Shown here piece by piece: positions 46,461 to 58,014 of a DNA stretch of 64,000 nt. A program made the position numbers and the translations under genes. Source of the stretch: Pyxicephalus adspersus (lineage: Eukaryota; Chordata; Amphibia; Anura; Pyxicephalidae); contig NC_092860.1 in assembly GCF_032062135.1 (NCBI RefSeq), forward strand, positions 123,307,772 to 123,371,771, in the 5' to 3' direction. The notes under the pieces were generated by a model. The model was not told the DNA's origin and made no database searches. It worked only from the letters and a program-made list of their open reading frames with translations. Every line of letters begins with the position of its first letter. Within the stretch, counting starts at the first letter, position 1.

Positions 46461-46959
46461 CTGTAGACATTGTAAAGTGAGGAAGTAGAAGTCCCTCAGT
46501 AAAAATATCACTAGGAAATATTGTTTCTTGGCAGCAGAGACATGCACATTTTCTATTCCCAAGAAACCCTTATACTGGCTCCTTTTTGATTTTTTTTTGT
46601 CTTCCATACACAGTGTACATCCCAGTTTAGTATCACAGAGCAGAGCCAGGTTGCACCAACAATATAAAGCTTTTTGTATCAAAGAAACCAATGTCAGCAA
46701 AGGAAGAAGTAGTAACAGTATTCTAGACTCATCATCCCTGGAAAGCATGACAGTAGGAGGTTGGTGTGTCATATATGTACAATTATACTGTATGTTATTG
46801 TCAAATTGTGGTCAACAACCGGACTAGGGTTGAAAACAAAGGTACAACCAGACTTTAACCAGAAGTAGTTGCGTCTGGAACTGTATATGTTCAACAATGC
46901 TTATAACACAAATAAATGTGGTGCCAGAACACATTCCAATTAGTCGTCAAGAGCTTTTG

Positions 46960-47420
46960 TGAGGTTAGTGATGTGCAAAATGTTAATACTGATTAGGGAC
47001 TAAGCCATGGAATGCATGGAGAAACAACAGGAGGTACAGGTAATGCAGGGATACCCACAGACAGACAGGAACACTGGAACAGCACAGGGAAGTTGGCTGN
47101 GAACCAACAGGCTGGACAATGAGGGGTTAACACAGGAGCTGAACACAGGAAACTGGATTAAGCAACAGGTGTACAGGAACTAGCTTACAGAGCTAGGGGC
47201 TCGGCACTAGTGAAGACTTATTGCACGAACACTTAGTGCAATGTGCAATCTGGGCTGGTCCAGAGGCTATTTTCTGGCCAACGGATTGGATGAAATTGAT
47301 AAAGCTTGGTAAACAGTGACACACCCAGCGTCAGAACTGCCCGCATGCACAGAGAGAGAGAGAGGCGTCTGCACTTTAAAGGGGAAGAGGTAAGTGTGAC
47401 ATTAGGCACATTTCATTTAA
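46960..47420 (-). mobile_element. LTR-like segment, reverse orientation, with a one-base gap
   Basis: The minus strand reads GTTCCTGTCTGTCTGTGGGT, TGTTCCAGTGTTCC and TTCCTGTGTTCAGCTCCTGT, the same T/C-rich style as 15905-16580. A lone N interrupts it at 47100. A (GA)n run is at 47351-47363. Boundaries are approximate. Confidence 0.4.
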
Positions 47421-47446
47421 AAGATTGGCTTCGGTTGCGGCATAAG

Positions 47447-47972
47447 TACCGTATTTTTTGCCGTATAAGACGCACTTTTTCTTCCCCAAAACTGGGGGGA
47501 AAAGTTAGTGCGTCCTATACGACAAATGTGTTAAAAAAAATAATTNNNNNNNNNNNNNNNNNNNNNNNNNNNNNNNNNNNNNNNNNNNNNNNNNNNNNNN
47601 NNNNNNNNNNNNNNNNNNNNNNNNNNNNNNNNNNNNNNNNNNNNNNNNNNNNNNNNNNNNNNNNNNNNNNNNNNNNNNNNNNNNNNNNNNNNNNNNNNNN
47701 NNNNNNNNNNNNNNNNNNNNNNNNNNNNNNNNNNNNNNNNNNNNNNNNNNNNNNNNNNNNNNNNNNNNNNNNNNNNNNNNNNNNNNNNNNNNNNNNNNNN
47801 NNNNNNNNNNNNNNNNNNNNNNNNNNNNNNNNNNNNNNNNNNNNNNNNNNNNNNNNNNNNNNNNNNNNNNNNNNNNNNNNNNNNNNNNNNAATCTTTTTT
47901 TCTAGATTTTCCTCCTTTAAAATTGGGTGCGTCTTATATTCCGGAGCGTCTTATACGGCGAAAAATACGGTA
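47447..47972. mobile_element. TA-flanked TIR element with internal gap
   Basis: Ends CCGTATTTTTTGCCGTATAA GACGCAC and, inverted, GTCTTATACGGCGAAAAATA CGG, each flanked by TA (47447-47448 and 47971-47972). N at 47546-47890 (345 bases) replaces the interior. The end motif is shared, diverged, with 16705. Confidence 0.85.
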
Positions 47973-48838
47973 CTTTAATGTTCATGTAGAAAATGGCCAA
48001 GCACATATGTGCTATTTAAAGGATGGTTTCCTGGTACATAGATTGCGAGATAAACTTTTATGACAATAATCTGGGGTGTTCCAACCTAAAGCAGTGTGAA
48101 AATGTTTCCCCTAAAATAATTGTGTTCAAAGTTTTAAGTACCAAAACACATCAACTAAATAAATTACCCATGCTGTTATAAAATATGACATCTGTGTTCT
48201 GTAAGATCTTGTAAAACCCAAATGTCAGCAAAAGGAAAAACTTTGACTAGACTTGATTGCTTAATATGGTGTGAGTATTTTGTTTGTGCAAACATGTCAA
48301 ATAAACTTCAAAATGCTGTTGCTGTGTTTCTTATTACGACTGCTGAGTATAAGTTCAAGGCTATACATAATCACATACAACCTGTAGGCTTGGAGCTTAC
48401 AAGAAAAACCAAGTTGGCTCATGGTTCGATCACGTTAAAGGCTGATTCGCATCCTTTGCTCACATAGATTTAGCCAAACCTTTCTGTTTTTTTTATTTGT
48501 GTTTTTTTAAATTGAAGAAATATTGTCCAGGCTTTTAACACTTTTACGCATATAGTTGTAATGCTGATTTAAAATTCATTGGATGAGTTAGTCCCGAAGT
48601 AATTCTGGAAGATGTGAAAAATTATGTGACAGTAATGTGCTTTAGAAATATTCTTATTTTACAATGCCCACTAGTCATTGAGGCAGGTTGGTGCATACTT
48701 TTTAGCCCACAGAACTTATATATATAATTAATAATTAATAATATTATGAAATATATTTCACAGTACACTTCTAATATAGGTAAATCTATGACTATGTATT
48801 AATTCTCTTACCAGTGTTGTTCTACAGTTAATTCTATA
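47973..48838. other. No recognisable feature
   Basis: AT-rich, including an ATTAATAATTAATAATATTA patch near 48728. Confidence 0.4.
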
Positions 48839-48876
48839 TCCCTGAAAAAGCCAAAAGGCGAAACGCGTCGGGTATC
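48839..48876 (+). repeat. GAAACGCGTCGGGTA dispersed motif
   Basis: CCCTGAAAAAGCCAAAAGGC followed by GAAACGCGTCGGGTATCC. Matches 57974-58014 and, inverted, 19594-19636. Flanks of the three are not obviously alignable by eye. Confidence 0.65.
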
Positions 48877-50159
48877 CTAACCATGATACAGGATCATTAT
48901 ACCATCTCCGTGTATATAGGAAATGAATAAATGTGATAATTTATGATAAATGTCAGTCAGAGAAGCATCTGTCTAAACATGTACCACTATTCCCCATGAA
49001 CACCCATGGGATAATGGAATAAGCAAACTATGGTGTGCATATGTAATGTATAATTATTGTTGTATGTACTGCCATGTACACATCACTAATACACTGAATA
49101 CCTTTTGGCCACTCTAAAACCCCATTCTGTGTCTTCCTTTCCTTTGATTTAGTGCTAAGTACTAAGTGGTCAGGCCAAACAATACTATTACTTCAGGCAA
49201 GGGTACATTCTCTCCCACATCTCCAGATGTGTTTTCTCTCTCTACCTGCTCATTAAGTCTCTCTCTTAAAAAACAATCTTTGCCTGGACTTTATTTCATT
49301 AACGAAAAAACAAGCTATTCACTAGTTTCAGATCATTTTAACTTATTTGTCCGAAAATAACTATGAGACTGTGATAAAAAAAAAAGAACACATTTGTACA
49401 AAAATTGGTGTAGTGTTAAGCATTTACTAATATATTCTTATAAGTCCTGCATGTCTCTGTCACTGTCTATAAGCTGAATTTTAAAAAAATGAGAACAGGG
49501 TGGAGACCATATTGCTGGCTGCTGTTGGCTCTTCCTTTCGTCTGTCATCTTTGTCTGGATAACTGTTCCTTGCTTCCTATTACTTTTATTCCAGCTGTAA
49601 GGGTGGGGTACTCTTTGTAGAATAAAAAATATTTTTATTAACATGCCCTGGCCATGACTTTTAAATGACACCTGAACAAAAGTTTAAAAAACATGCTTTG
49701 GATATGCAGATTTTTATGTAATACAGTAAATAGGTACATAAAGGGTATAAACATTCCTCTAAATAGTGATTTTGGTCAACTGTTTTCTTGTGATAAACAA
49801 GTCCTATGCATAAATGGTATTGAAATATACTGTTTACATAGATAAAGAGTTAAGGAAGAATAAAAATGCTTCTCTAGTCTTCCAGCAGTGATATCCACAT
49901 AACCAAATCCATGGTTATGGCTCAAGCCACAGTGGGTGACATTTATCAGTCTTCTTAGACAGCAAGGTAGTATCAACCTATAATGAGACACATCTGATGT
50001 AGGAATTTATTTTTTGGTAAATGTATCTCCTGGATTTTCTTAAGTATCTGAAAACCATTCTGCCTGGACAGGTTGAACCCACATTTATACAAATTACAAT
50101 ATCTGATCTAATTACCCACTTTCCAAGAAATTACCATCTTAGAGATTCATCCCCCATCT
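48877..50159. other. No recognisable feature
   Basis: AT-rich sequence. Minus-strand frames at 49438-49671 and 49776-49991 lack coding evidence. Confidence 0.4.
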
Positions 50160-50312
50160 CTTAGATTGTAAGCTCTTCGGGGCAGGGTCCTCTCCTCCTC
50201 CTGTGTCATGTCATACGTCTGTACCTGTCAACCCCTATTTAATGTACAGTGCTGCGTAATATGTTGGCGCTATATAAATACTGTTTATTAATAATGATAA
50301 TATTAATAATTA
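50160..50312 (+). repeat. SINE-family copy, best-preserved body and tail
   Basis: TTAGATTGTAAGCTCTTCGG GGCAGGGTCCTCTCCTCCTC CTGTGTC... then ACCCCTATTTAATGTACAGT, GCTGCGTAATATGTTGGCGC TATATAAATACTGTTTATTA and an ATAATATTAATAATT end. The GGCGCTATATAAAT tail is of the kind shared with LINE 3' ends in vertebrates (known for tailed SINEs; inferred here). Confidence 0.88.
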
Positions 50313-50450
50313 AAGACAAGTTCCAGCTATTCTGGTGTACAGATTAAACCCATTGAACTAGCAGGGTAAGCTGTCAATCGCGATCAGCTTCCTTCTACAC
50401 CGCCGTGTGGTGGGCTACTGCACAGTAAGAGACATTGCAGGAGGGAACTT

Positions 50451-50505
50451 NNNNNNNNNNNNNNNNNNNNNNNNNNNNNNNNNNNNNNNNNNNNNNNNNN
50501 NNNNN
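50451..50505. other. Assembly gap (55 N)
   Basis: The left flank CAATCGCGATCAGCTTCCTT, CACCGCCGTGTGGTGGGC is GC-rich and repeat-like; right flank is AT-rich. Confidence 0.98.
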
Positions 50506-51099
50506 CTTTTATTATGATTTAGATGACATTTATCAGGGATTGTGAAATCTCCCATGGGTTCACAAACATTTTCTTACAACTGTTTGTGTAGCATGATATT
50601 TATAGACCTGAAACCGCCACTTATAATAATATAGAAAACCACAGATATGGAGACTTTTGTCTCCCAGAAGATGTTGAGGTTTGGCGGTATTATAATTTGG
50701 CTTGTTCTTAAGATTGTTTTCCTTTTCCAGATATGAGCGCTGTCTGTTATAGTAATGAAGTTTTCTTTCGGTACAAGGAACTCTTCATGTATTTTACACC
50801 ACATGACCTCAGCCTTTTGTCACTTTGTTCGGTTTAAAGCACAAATCCCAGAGTAGGCCGCAGAGATGATAGAAAAACCATCAGAGCAAGGTGTGAAAGA
50901 ATGAGATGCAACCCTATGGACTAAACAAGATCTTGAGTGGCTGAATGTACATTGTACAGCATTAACATTTTAGAGTAAGCCAGCCGAGATCACTCACTGT
51001 ATCACTTTTTGAATTCCACAATTTTTCTATTTCAAATTTATAAATAATACTGTTTATACTTGTAGCCAAAGTCCAGTTTAATAAATTTTGTCCGTCTGT
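50506..51099. other. No recognisable feature
   Basis: No supported exon or repeat. Confidence 0.4.
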
Positions 51100-51425
51100 T
51101 AAATTAGAACAAAACCAGCAACTTTTCACCTATCCCTGTTCCGTCATAGGGTGCTGTTATCTTCCCTTTTCTCTCCCCAAAGACAACCTGCCGTCATCTT
51201 GATTGACTTTGTCGGGTTGACGCACCTGCACGGGGATTCATTCATTCCTGGCACGTGCAAGGGCAGCCAGGATTGATGGGTTTTCCTAGCAACCTGCCAC
51301 CCAAAATCTGACAGCTTGGCGCCAGACAGGCAGGTAAGAGTAGTTATTGCAGAAAGGACATTGCTTTTCCTTTTCTGCAATATTCACCTTCCTGAATCTC
51401 AGTACTTTAATTTTGGACTTGAATT
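51100..51425 (+). repeat. GGAACTAAAC / CACCATC family copy, left end eroded
   Basis: Shares AGCCAGGATTGATGGGTTTT CCTAGCAACCTGCCACCC, CTGACAGCTTGGCGCCAGAC AGGCAGGTAAGAG, and TTCTGCAATATTCACCTTCC TGAATCTCAGT with 18172-18516. Confidence 0.65.
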
Positions 51426-51942
51426 GTATGTTGCTAATTCAAGGATCTATCTAGTTACACAGCCTGTAAATGGAACCTTTAGATAAATTTAGCACTGCTC
51501 AGTGATCAACCACACCCCCTTATTTTGGTAAGTAAAATCTGTTTGATATTTGCATGCTGTAAAACCATATGGATGTTTTCCTATGTCTGGTTTTGCTTGA
51601 CATTATTGGATACAGACTGGGAGAGCAAACTTTTATTGTTTCTGTTTGATTTCTCCCCCTCTGTCCTAAACTAACTTCACACGCTTAGGGAGACTCTGGA
51701 ACATTTACAGCAACAATGCCCACAAGAAGTTCATTTCATCATTACCTCACTTGGCAAAATCTAAATTCTGCTTACTATTGTCTATTGATATATACCTGTC
51801 TCAATTTACCCAACACAGGCAAAACATTGTTTTTAACCAATAGTACCCTTGTATTTCTGTTGGCTTTAAGGGCAAGTCCAATGTATATTACAGAAGAAAA
51901 CTACTTTCTGATACATATTTCTTTGAGCTTATTGTGTATAAT
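51426..51942. other. No recognisable feature
   Basis: AT-rich; the frame 51716-51946 is considered chance. Confidence 0.4.
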
Positions 51943-52105
51943 GTAAAGTGGACCTAAACTAAAATTTTTACCTTTACATAAGAGGGTAGACAACCCTTTA
52001 AAAAAAAAAAAAAAATCCAGGAAACCACTGGAGCGATCGACAGATCTTCGAAGGTAAAGGTGAGTGAGTTTTTTTTTCTCCGTTTACTTCCACTTTAGTA
52101 AACAT
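51943..52105. mobile_element. Short TIR element (TAAAGTGGACCTAAAC ends)
   Basis: Left GTAAAGTGGACCTAAACTAA and right CGTTTACTTCCACTTTAGTA are inverted. Interior has an A16-class run and CGATCGACAGATCTTCGAAG. About 160 bp, non-coding. End sequence is related to the 13542 and 18172 families. Confidence 0.7.
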
Positions 52106-52199
52106 TATATGTCATATTGTGAGCACAGAATATGAGAGCCTGTATTTTGATCCTGTCAGGGACTTTTGTATCTAGGATCTGAATTTGGTTGATGATCTT

Positions 52200-52500
52200 A
52201 ATGCAGAACTAAACCTAGTCTTTACTCACTTGTCCCCATTCTGTCCGAGGGCACCACCATCCTCCTTCTTCTTTTCTTCCTTGTTGCAATCTACGGCCAC
52301 CTTTATTGGCCTGGCCAGGATGATATAAGAAGCAGGCACACAGCAGTTCATTTAGGATTGCCAGGTATCCTGCCAACCAACTTTTTTGAACCGCTCAATG
52401 ATTTTGACAGCTTGTGTGAGCATTAGGTAAGGATGCTTATTTCTGAAGAGATGTCAAATGTCTCTTTCCCCAATAAAGCCATGCTCTATCACAAATTTTT
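52200..52500 (+). repeat. GCAGAACTAAAC / CACCACCATC family copy
   Basis: AATGCAGAACTAAACCTAGT, CTTGTCCCCATTCTGTCCGA GGGCACCACCATCCTCC, TATTGGCCTGGCCAGGATGA, TTTTGACAGCTTGTGTGAGC, then TCTCTTTCCCCAATAAAGC. Aligns in order with 18172-18516. Confidence 0.7.
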
Positions 52501-53476
52501 ATAGTGGAGTGAATTGTTACTTGAATCAATTTTAAACACGAGTCTATATGATTTGTGTTTTATAGATTCATCAGTTCTATCATTTCATGTTTAGAACTTA
52601 TACTTCTCAGCTGCCAGTGATGTTTACAATAGAAAGATTATGTGCAAACATCTGGGAAATAGAATTCTTCTCTGTGCTATAGATATACATATGATTATGG
52701 AAAATGTAACATGGTCACTAATGGGAAACAAAAGGTTCTATATAAATCATTTTATTATTTATCATGGAAATTTCGTCATTTCATGAGCCCACAAATAATA
52801 ACCATCCTGAAGCTATTATCTTATTTCACTGTTATTTTTACAAGTATCACAGCAGGCGTGATTGTAAGGGACATTAACAAACAAATAAAACTTCATAGCA
52901 CACTTAGCTGATTGCATGGCTTTATATTTCTATCACGCTAACACATCATGTATTACATGTGGGACAGCTTTCTCCCTTATTTTGTAGTATTGTCTGGAAT
53001 CAATTATCAGGTCACACACAGTGTAATCCTCCTGTATGTGCAGTGATCACATTCTTTGATAATTTACTTGTGAAAAGATTTTACTGCCAATAATTCACAA
53101 AGTTTTTTATATTGTGAAATATTAAAAGAACAGAGGTGCAGAAAGCCCCATTCTGTTTCTCAGGTTTCATGGATGTCACATAAGTAATATTAAACACAGA
53201 TCTAAGATCTGGGTAGAGTGTATGTGTATGTATGTGTATGTGTGTTGCACCTAGCATCAGACACTTTATGTGTTAAAAGGCACCAAGAAAGGATAGAATT
53301 GTATTTTCCATGATGTTTGGGGGAAATAGAAACCCAAATTAGGATTCTAGAGACAGTGAGGGAAGAGTTAGGATTGTTTTCTGACCACACGATCCACATT
53401 TAGGTGAGAGGACATGCAGGTATAGTGTTTAGGTTAGCAGGCCCAGGGAATGCTGGGCTCTTTATGCATTCCGTGT
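52501..53476. other. No recognisable gene; imperfect TGTATG microsatellite at 53219-53246
   Basis: AT-rich. The run TGTATGTGTATGTATGTGTA TGTGTGTTG is a degraded TG/TGTA microsatellite. Nothing else recognised. Confidence 0.45.
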
Positions 53477-53823
53477 CTGGACGTATCAACATTTCTGCTC
53501 ATTTAAAAGAGCACTCAAAACCAATTTTTTCAAACTTGCCTACCCATCTTCTTCTGTCTCTTAAAACCCTGACTACTTCCCTCCAATTACATATCTCCCT
53601 TTCTATTGTGTATTACTTCCCCCACCTCTTAGATTGTAAGCTCTTCAGGGCAGGGTCCTCTCCTCCTCCTGTGTCACTGTCTGTATCTGTTTGTCATTTG
53701 CAATTCCTATTTATTGTAAAGCGCTGCGTAATAGGTTGGCACTATATAAATACTGTTTATTAATAATAATAATATTAATAATAATAATAATAATATTATT
53801 AATAATAATAATAATAATAACAG
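53477..53823 (+). repeat. Longest copy of the TGTAAGCTC / TATATAAATA repeat, with (AAT)n tail
   Basis: The body TTAGATTGTAAGCTCTTCAG GGCAGGGTCCTCTCC and tail AAGCGCTGCGTAATAGGTTG GCACTATATAAATACTG are preceded by about 150 bp (from GGACGTATCAACATTTCTGC) absent from the other copies. In one frame that extra part reads ISAHLKEHSKPIFSNL, which may be the decayed C-terminal end of an ancestral retroelement reading frame. The tail is (AAT)n at 53758-53823. This suggests the repeat tail derives from a longer LINE-like element. Confidence 0.7.
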
Positions 53824-55170
53824 TAATATTCTTTTTTTTTTTTATTTTTTTGTAGTTGAACCGTTTGCTTATACTTATACTTTCAATTACCTACAGACAT
53901 TAAATGGAAGCTAGATGTGCATCATCAGTCTGGCTGTGGACAAATCCCCTCAGTCCCTTTATCCCTTCAAACATTTTGATAAACAGGCATGTAAAGGGTA
54001 TGCCTATTGATTAGGGAGTAGGTGCTTAATTAGTCCTGAAACAGGCTTTACTTGGAGAGAAAAACAGTAGGGATTGATGGCTAAATCCAACCCAGCTAAC
54101 TGGGTAAACAGAGATTCATAAAACTCTAAATTATTACTTTATCCAACAGTATTTTTTTTTTTTACAAATTTGTACTCTAATTAACATTTTTAGGTATTGT
54201 ATTTTCTTTATTCATGACAACAACAAAATAATATTCTCAATTAAGTTTCCAATTAAGTGTCTGGTCTATATATCAACATAATATACAGTTATTAAGGTGT
54301 GTCCAGTTCATTATGACGCCATGTTGTTTGTATAATTTAGTAGTAGTTTTCCAGAAAATAGAGACTAAAACTGGACATAAGCATGTGAGGATAAGATAAA
54401 GTGATTGATCAATTTTGTTAAAATTATAAAACAAACATAAAACTATTTACTACCTTTGCTTAGCGCTCAAATTAAAATGAAACTATCATCATAGTGGATA
54501 AACTGAATTTATATTTAAAACTACCAAAACCATCACATACATTAAATAAAGCAACAAAGATGTATGCATCGGTTGTGATGTTATGTTACAACCACCAGTT
54601 TTAGGTGAGAGAAGTGCACAGTTCTTTTACTTAGTAGATATGCTTATGATGATTTTTTATTTATACATATGATCTATTGCTGTCATTAGTGGCCAAACAC
54701 TTTTATCCATTTATTTTCATGTGATGACTGCACAGTGGCTTTAGGAATTTGATATGCACATTAGAGGACTGATCTATACATCATATCTATAGTCTCATTC
54801 TTATACATAGTTTACATTTTATTTGCATAAACGTTGGTGTTTATTTTATTTTAAATTACTAATATTTGGAGTGCCAAGCACAAATGGTATTTTCTTAAAC
54901 GTATTTTGATATAAAGCTTAGCAGAGCCATAGTTTAGGTTTGTTTGATTAATTTAATAAAAATATAAATGGATTTCAAATGAATGCAAATAAATAAAATC
55001 TCAATTGCTTTGATTGAATGAGACAAAAAAAAATCTGATAACTTTTAATAAGCACTACCTAATCATGTTTGATATAGAACCAGAACTATATCAGGCTAAA
55101 TCTTCATTATATCAGGAATTGTTGACATAACATCAAACAAAGGTGTACATAAATAGGTTACAAACAGAAA
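53824..55170. other. No recognisable feature
   Basis: Strongly AT-rich, with T runs near 53832-53850 and 54151-54164. No supported feature. Confidence 0.4.
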
Positions 55171-55380
55171 GAGATTTCCAAAGCTGGAGAAGATAAACTT
55201 TCATCAGTGAAGCTGGGTAATCCAGCAAACCTGGAATGGATTTCATAAAAGTCATTTGCTATTTGTTAGCAAATGTTTTTAAGCTTGGATCAGATCAGTT
55301 CCAGGTTTGCTGGATCACCCAGCTTGACTGATGAAAGTGTATCCTTTCCAGCCTTGGACAGCTTTAATAAATCAGGGCCA
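55171..55380. mobile_element. Palindromic MITE, 5-bp-TSD family, left tip eroded
   Basis: Arms GAAGCTGGGTAATCCAGCAA ACCTGGAATGG and, inverted, CCAGGTTTGCTGGATCACCC AGCTTGACTGATGAAAGTG, ending GCTTTAATAAATCAGGGCCA. The extreme left terminal bases are not recognisable. Confidence 0.85.
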
Positions 55381-55405
55381 TAAAGTGAGCTCATTGACTC
55401 CTTTC

Positions 55406-56443
55406 TACCGTGTTTCCCCGATGATAAGGCAGGGCCATCAAATAAGACAGCCCCCCCTTTTTAGGNNNNNNNNNNNNNNNNNNNNNNNNNNNNNNNNNNN
55501 NNNNNNNNNNNNNNNNNNNNNNNNNNNNNNNNNNNNNNNNNNNNNNNNNNNNNNNNNNNNNNNNNNNNNNNNNNNNNNNNNNNNNNNNNNNNNNNNNNNN
55601 NNNNNNNNNNNNNNNNNNNNNNNNNNNNNNNNNNNNNNNNNNNNNNNNNNNNNNNNNNNNNNNNNNNNNNNNNNNNNNNNNNNNNNNNNNNNNNNNNNNN
55701 NNNNNNNNNNNNNNNNNNNNNNNNNNNNNNNNNNNNNNNNNNNNNNNNNNNNNNNNNNNNNNNNNNNNNNNNNNNNNNNNNNNNNNNNNNNNNNNNNNNN
55801 NNNNNNNNNNNNNNNNNNNNNNNNNNNNNNNNNNNNNNNNNNNNNNNNNNNNNNNNNNNNNNNNNNNNNNNNNNNNNNNNNNNNNNNNNNNNNNNNNNNN
55901 NNNNNNNNNNNNNNNNNNNNNNNNNNNNNNNNNNNNNNNNNNNNNNNNNNNNNNNNNNNNNNNNNNNNNNNNNNNNNNNNNNNNNNNNNNNNNNNNNNNN
56001 NNNNNNNNNNNNNNNNNNNNNNNNNNNNNNNNNNNNNNNNNNNNNNNNNNNNNNNNNNNNNNNNNNNNNNNNNNNNNNNNNNNNNNNNNNNNNNNNNNNN
56101 NNNNNNNNNNNNNNNNNNNNNNNNNNNNNNNNNNNNNNNNNNNNNNNNNNNNNNNNNNNNNNNNNNNNNNNNNNNNNNNNNNNNNNNNNNNNNNNNNNNN
56201 NNNNNNNNNNNNNNNNNNNNNNNNNNNNNNNNNNNNNNNNNNNNNNNNNNNNNNNNNNNNNNNNNNNNNNNNNNNNNNNNNNNNNNNNNNNNNNNNNNNN
56301 NNNNNNNNNNNNNNNNNNNNATAACTGTGTACTGTAGTCTTCTTCATGGGTAAATAAGGCATCCCCCTGAAAATAAGCCCTAGAGCATATTTTGGCCTTC
56401 CAAAAAAAATAAGACAGTGTCTTATCATCGGGGAAACAGGGTA
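55406..56443. mobile_element. TA-flanked TIR element with 855-N gap
   Basis: Ends CCGTGTTTCCCCGATGATAA GG and, inverted, CTTATCATCGGGGAAACAGG G, flanked by TA at 55406-55407 and 56442-56443. Inner motifs AATAAGACAG and AATAAGGCATCCCCCTGAAA ATAAGCCCTAG follow. N at 55466-56320 hides the interior, so it is unknown whether a transposase is present. Confidence 0.85.
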
Positions 56444-57973
56444 TGTGTTCATCTACCTACTCACATCACTACTTCCATCATTAGGCACTAAACAGCATGA
56501 TGTTTCTTTGTGCACTTTATAAATGTTGTGTCCATGTCCTTTGCAGTATGTGGGAAACACTAAATGGGCACTACAGATTAAGTAAACAAATACATTTTAC
56601 CATCTGAAATGGTTTAAACCACATAGTATAATTCTAGATTTTTTTTTTTAAATCTCACACTTGGGATGGAAGTAGTTTAATATGTATGGGGATGGAAAAA
56701 TATTAGGGAAATATCAAAATCAAAAACAAAATTGATAAACCAACAAGCTAAGTTACTTTGGATACCAATTGTTCTTTTGCTAATAGAATATATTTTTGGG
56801 TATATTTTCTTATATTTTAACAAATAAGTATTATATATTTTTTTTAAATTTTTTATTTTCATCTCTATAGTATTATAATATTGATTGTAGGAATATGTAA
56901 GGAGTAGTTTTAGGTAAGCATGTATCTGGTTTAAGTTCCGTTTTTTCTTTGCTCTGTTTTGCCTATTTACATATCTTATGAATTTGTGCTACACTATAAT
57001 AGAGTTTAGCTTACCTGTCATTATTCATTCAACACACTTTTTACATTGTTGTAACCTTAAAGAAACCACTGTAAGCTTTATAACAGCCCTTATGGAAGAT
57101 TTATGTTACTTAAATGGCTAATAAAATGTGCAGATAAATTACAACCAGCAAGCCAGAAATTGCTCTATATCATATAACATATGCATCAAATTTCATTGGC
57201 ATAAGCTTTTCCTCATCCTGATCAGGCCCTATATTTTCGTTAGTTCTTCCAACTGGAGTGTGATCCATCTTGTCACTCTCCAACAATGTTTGTTTTACTT
57301 CTGTGACCATGAAGGATAACATTTCTTGGAATGTATAAGAGCAAGCTCTGCTAACTGGATAAAACAAATAAATAATATATTTCATTTAACTTGCTTTTTG
57401 TGAGCACCAGGTTTCCAGTTTTTATACTGAGTCTTTCTATTTCTATAGAGATTAGGTGTTTGTGTTTCAGGACAGTTGTTATTGAACAAAGCAAATATGT
57501 ATATGGCTAAATGGAGGGATTGTAATTTTGGAAGAACATAATATCAGGAGCTCATGCAGTCAATTACTAAACCTATTTATAAATAGCGAAAAAACAGACA
57601 AGCAGAATTTTTTGGTAAACAATATACTGTATTCCGTGATTATTTCTCATAGAATACAATGCAAATTGTAACAAAATAAGGATCTTTATTATAGGGATCC
57701 AATCAACTAGGTTTGCATAGACATAGATCATTTGATATTTTAGAATGGATATACATGGTCCATAGTTGTAAAGTTTCTAGAAAGGTTTTTTATAAGCATA
57801 TCAATGATGAAGGTAATCAATCTGTATTCCTTGGTTATCACTCTAGTTGTCTTAATGACTTAGCATTATATCACAGTACATCTGAGTTTTTTTTGACTGC
57901 TAATTACAATTTATGTTTTACAAACATTCAGATCACTTCCAGTATACACCATTACCTTGCTAATGTGCAGCAA
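56444..57973. other. No recognisable feature
   Basis: AT-rich. The frame at 57713-58057 runs into the dispersed motif below and has no other support. Confidence 0.4.
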
Positions 57974-58014
57974 CCCCTGAAGAAGTCCTTGTTGAGTGAA
58001 ACACGTCGGGTATA
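57974..58014 (+). repeat. GAAACACGTCGGGTA dispersed motif
   Basis: CCCCTGAAGAAGTCCTTGTT GAGTGAAACACGTCGGGTAT, matching 48839 and, inverted, 19594. Confidence 0.65.

Noticed and set aside
55331..56452. 340-353 codon open frames on both strands
   Set aside because: Almost entirely N; the visible residues come from MITE and TIR-element ends.
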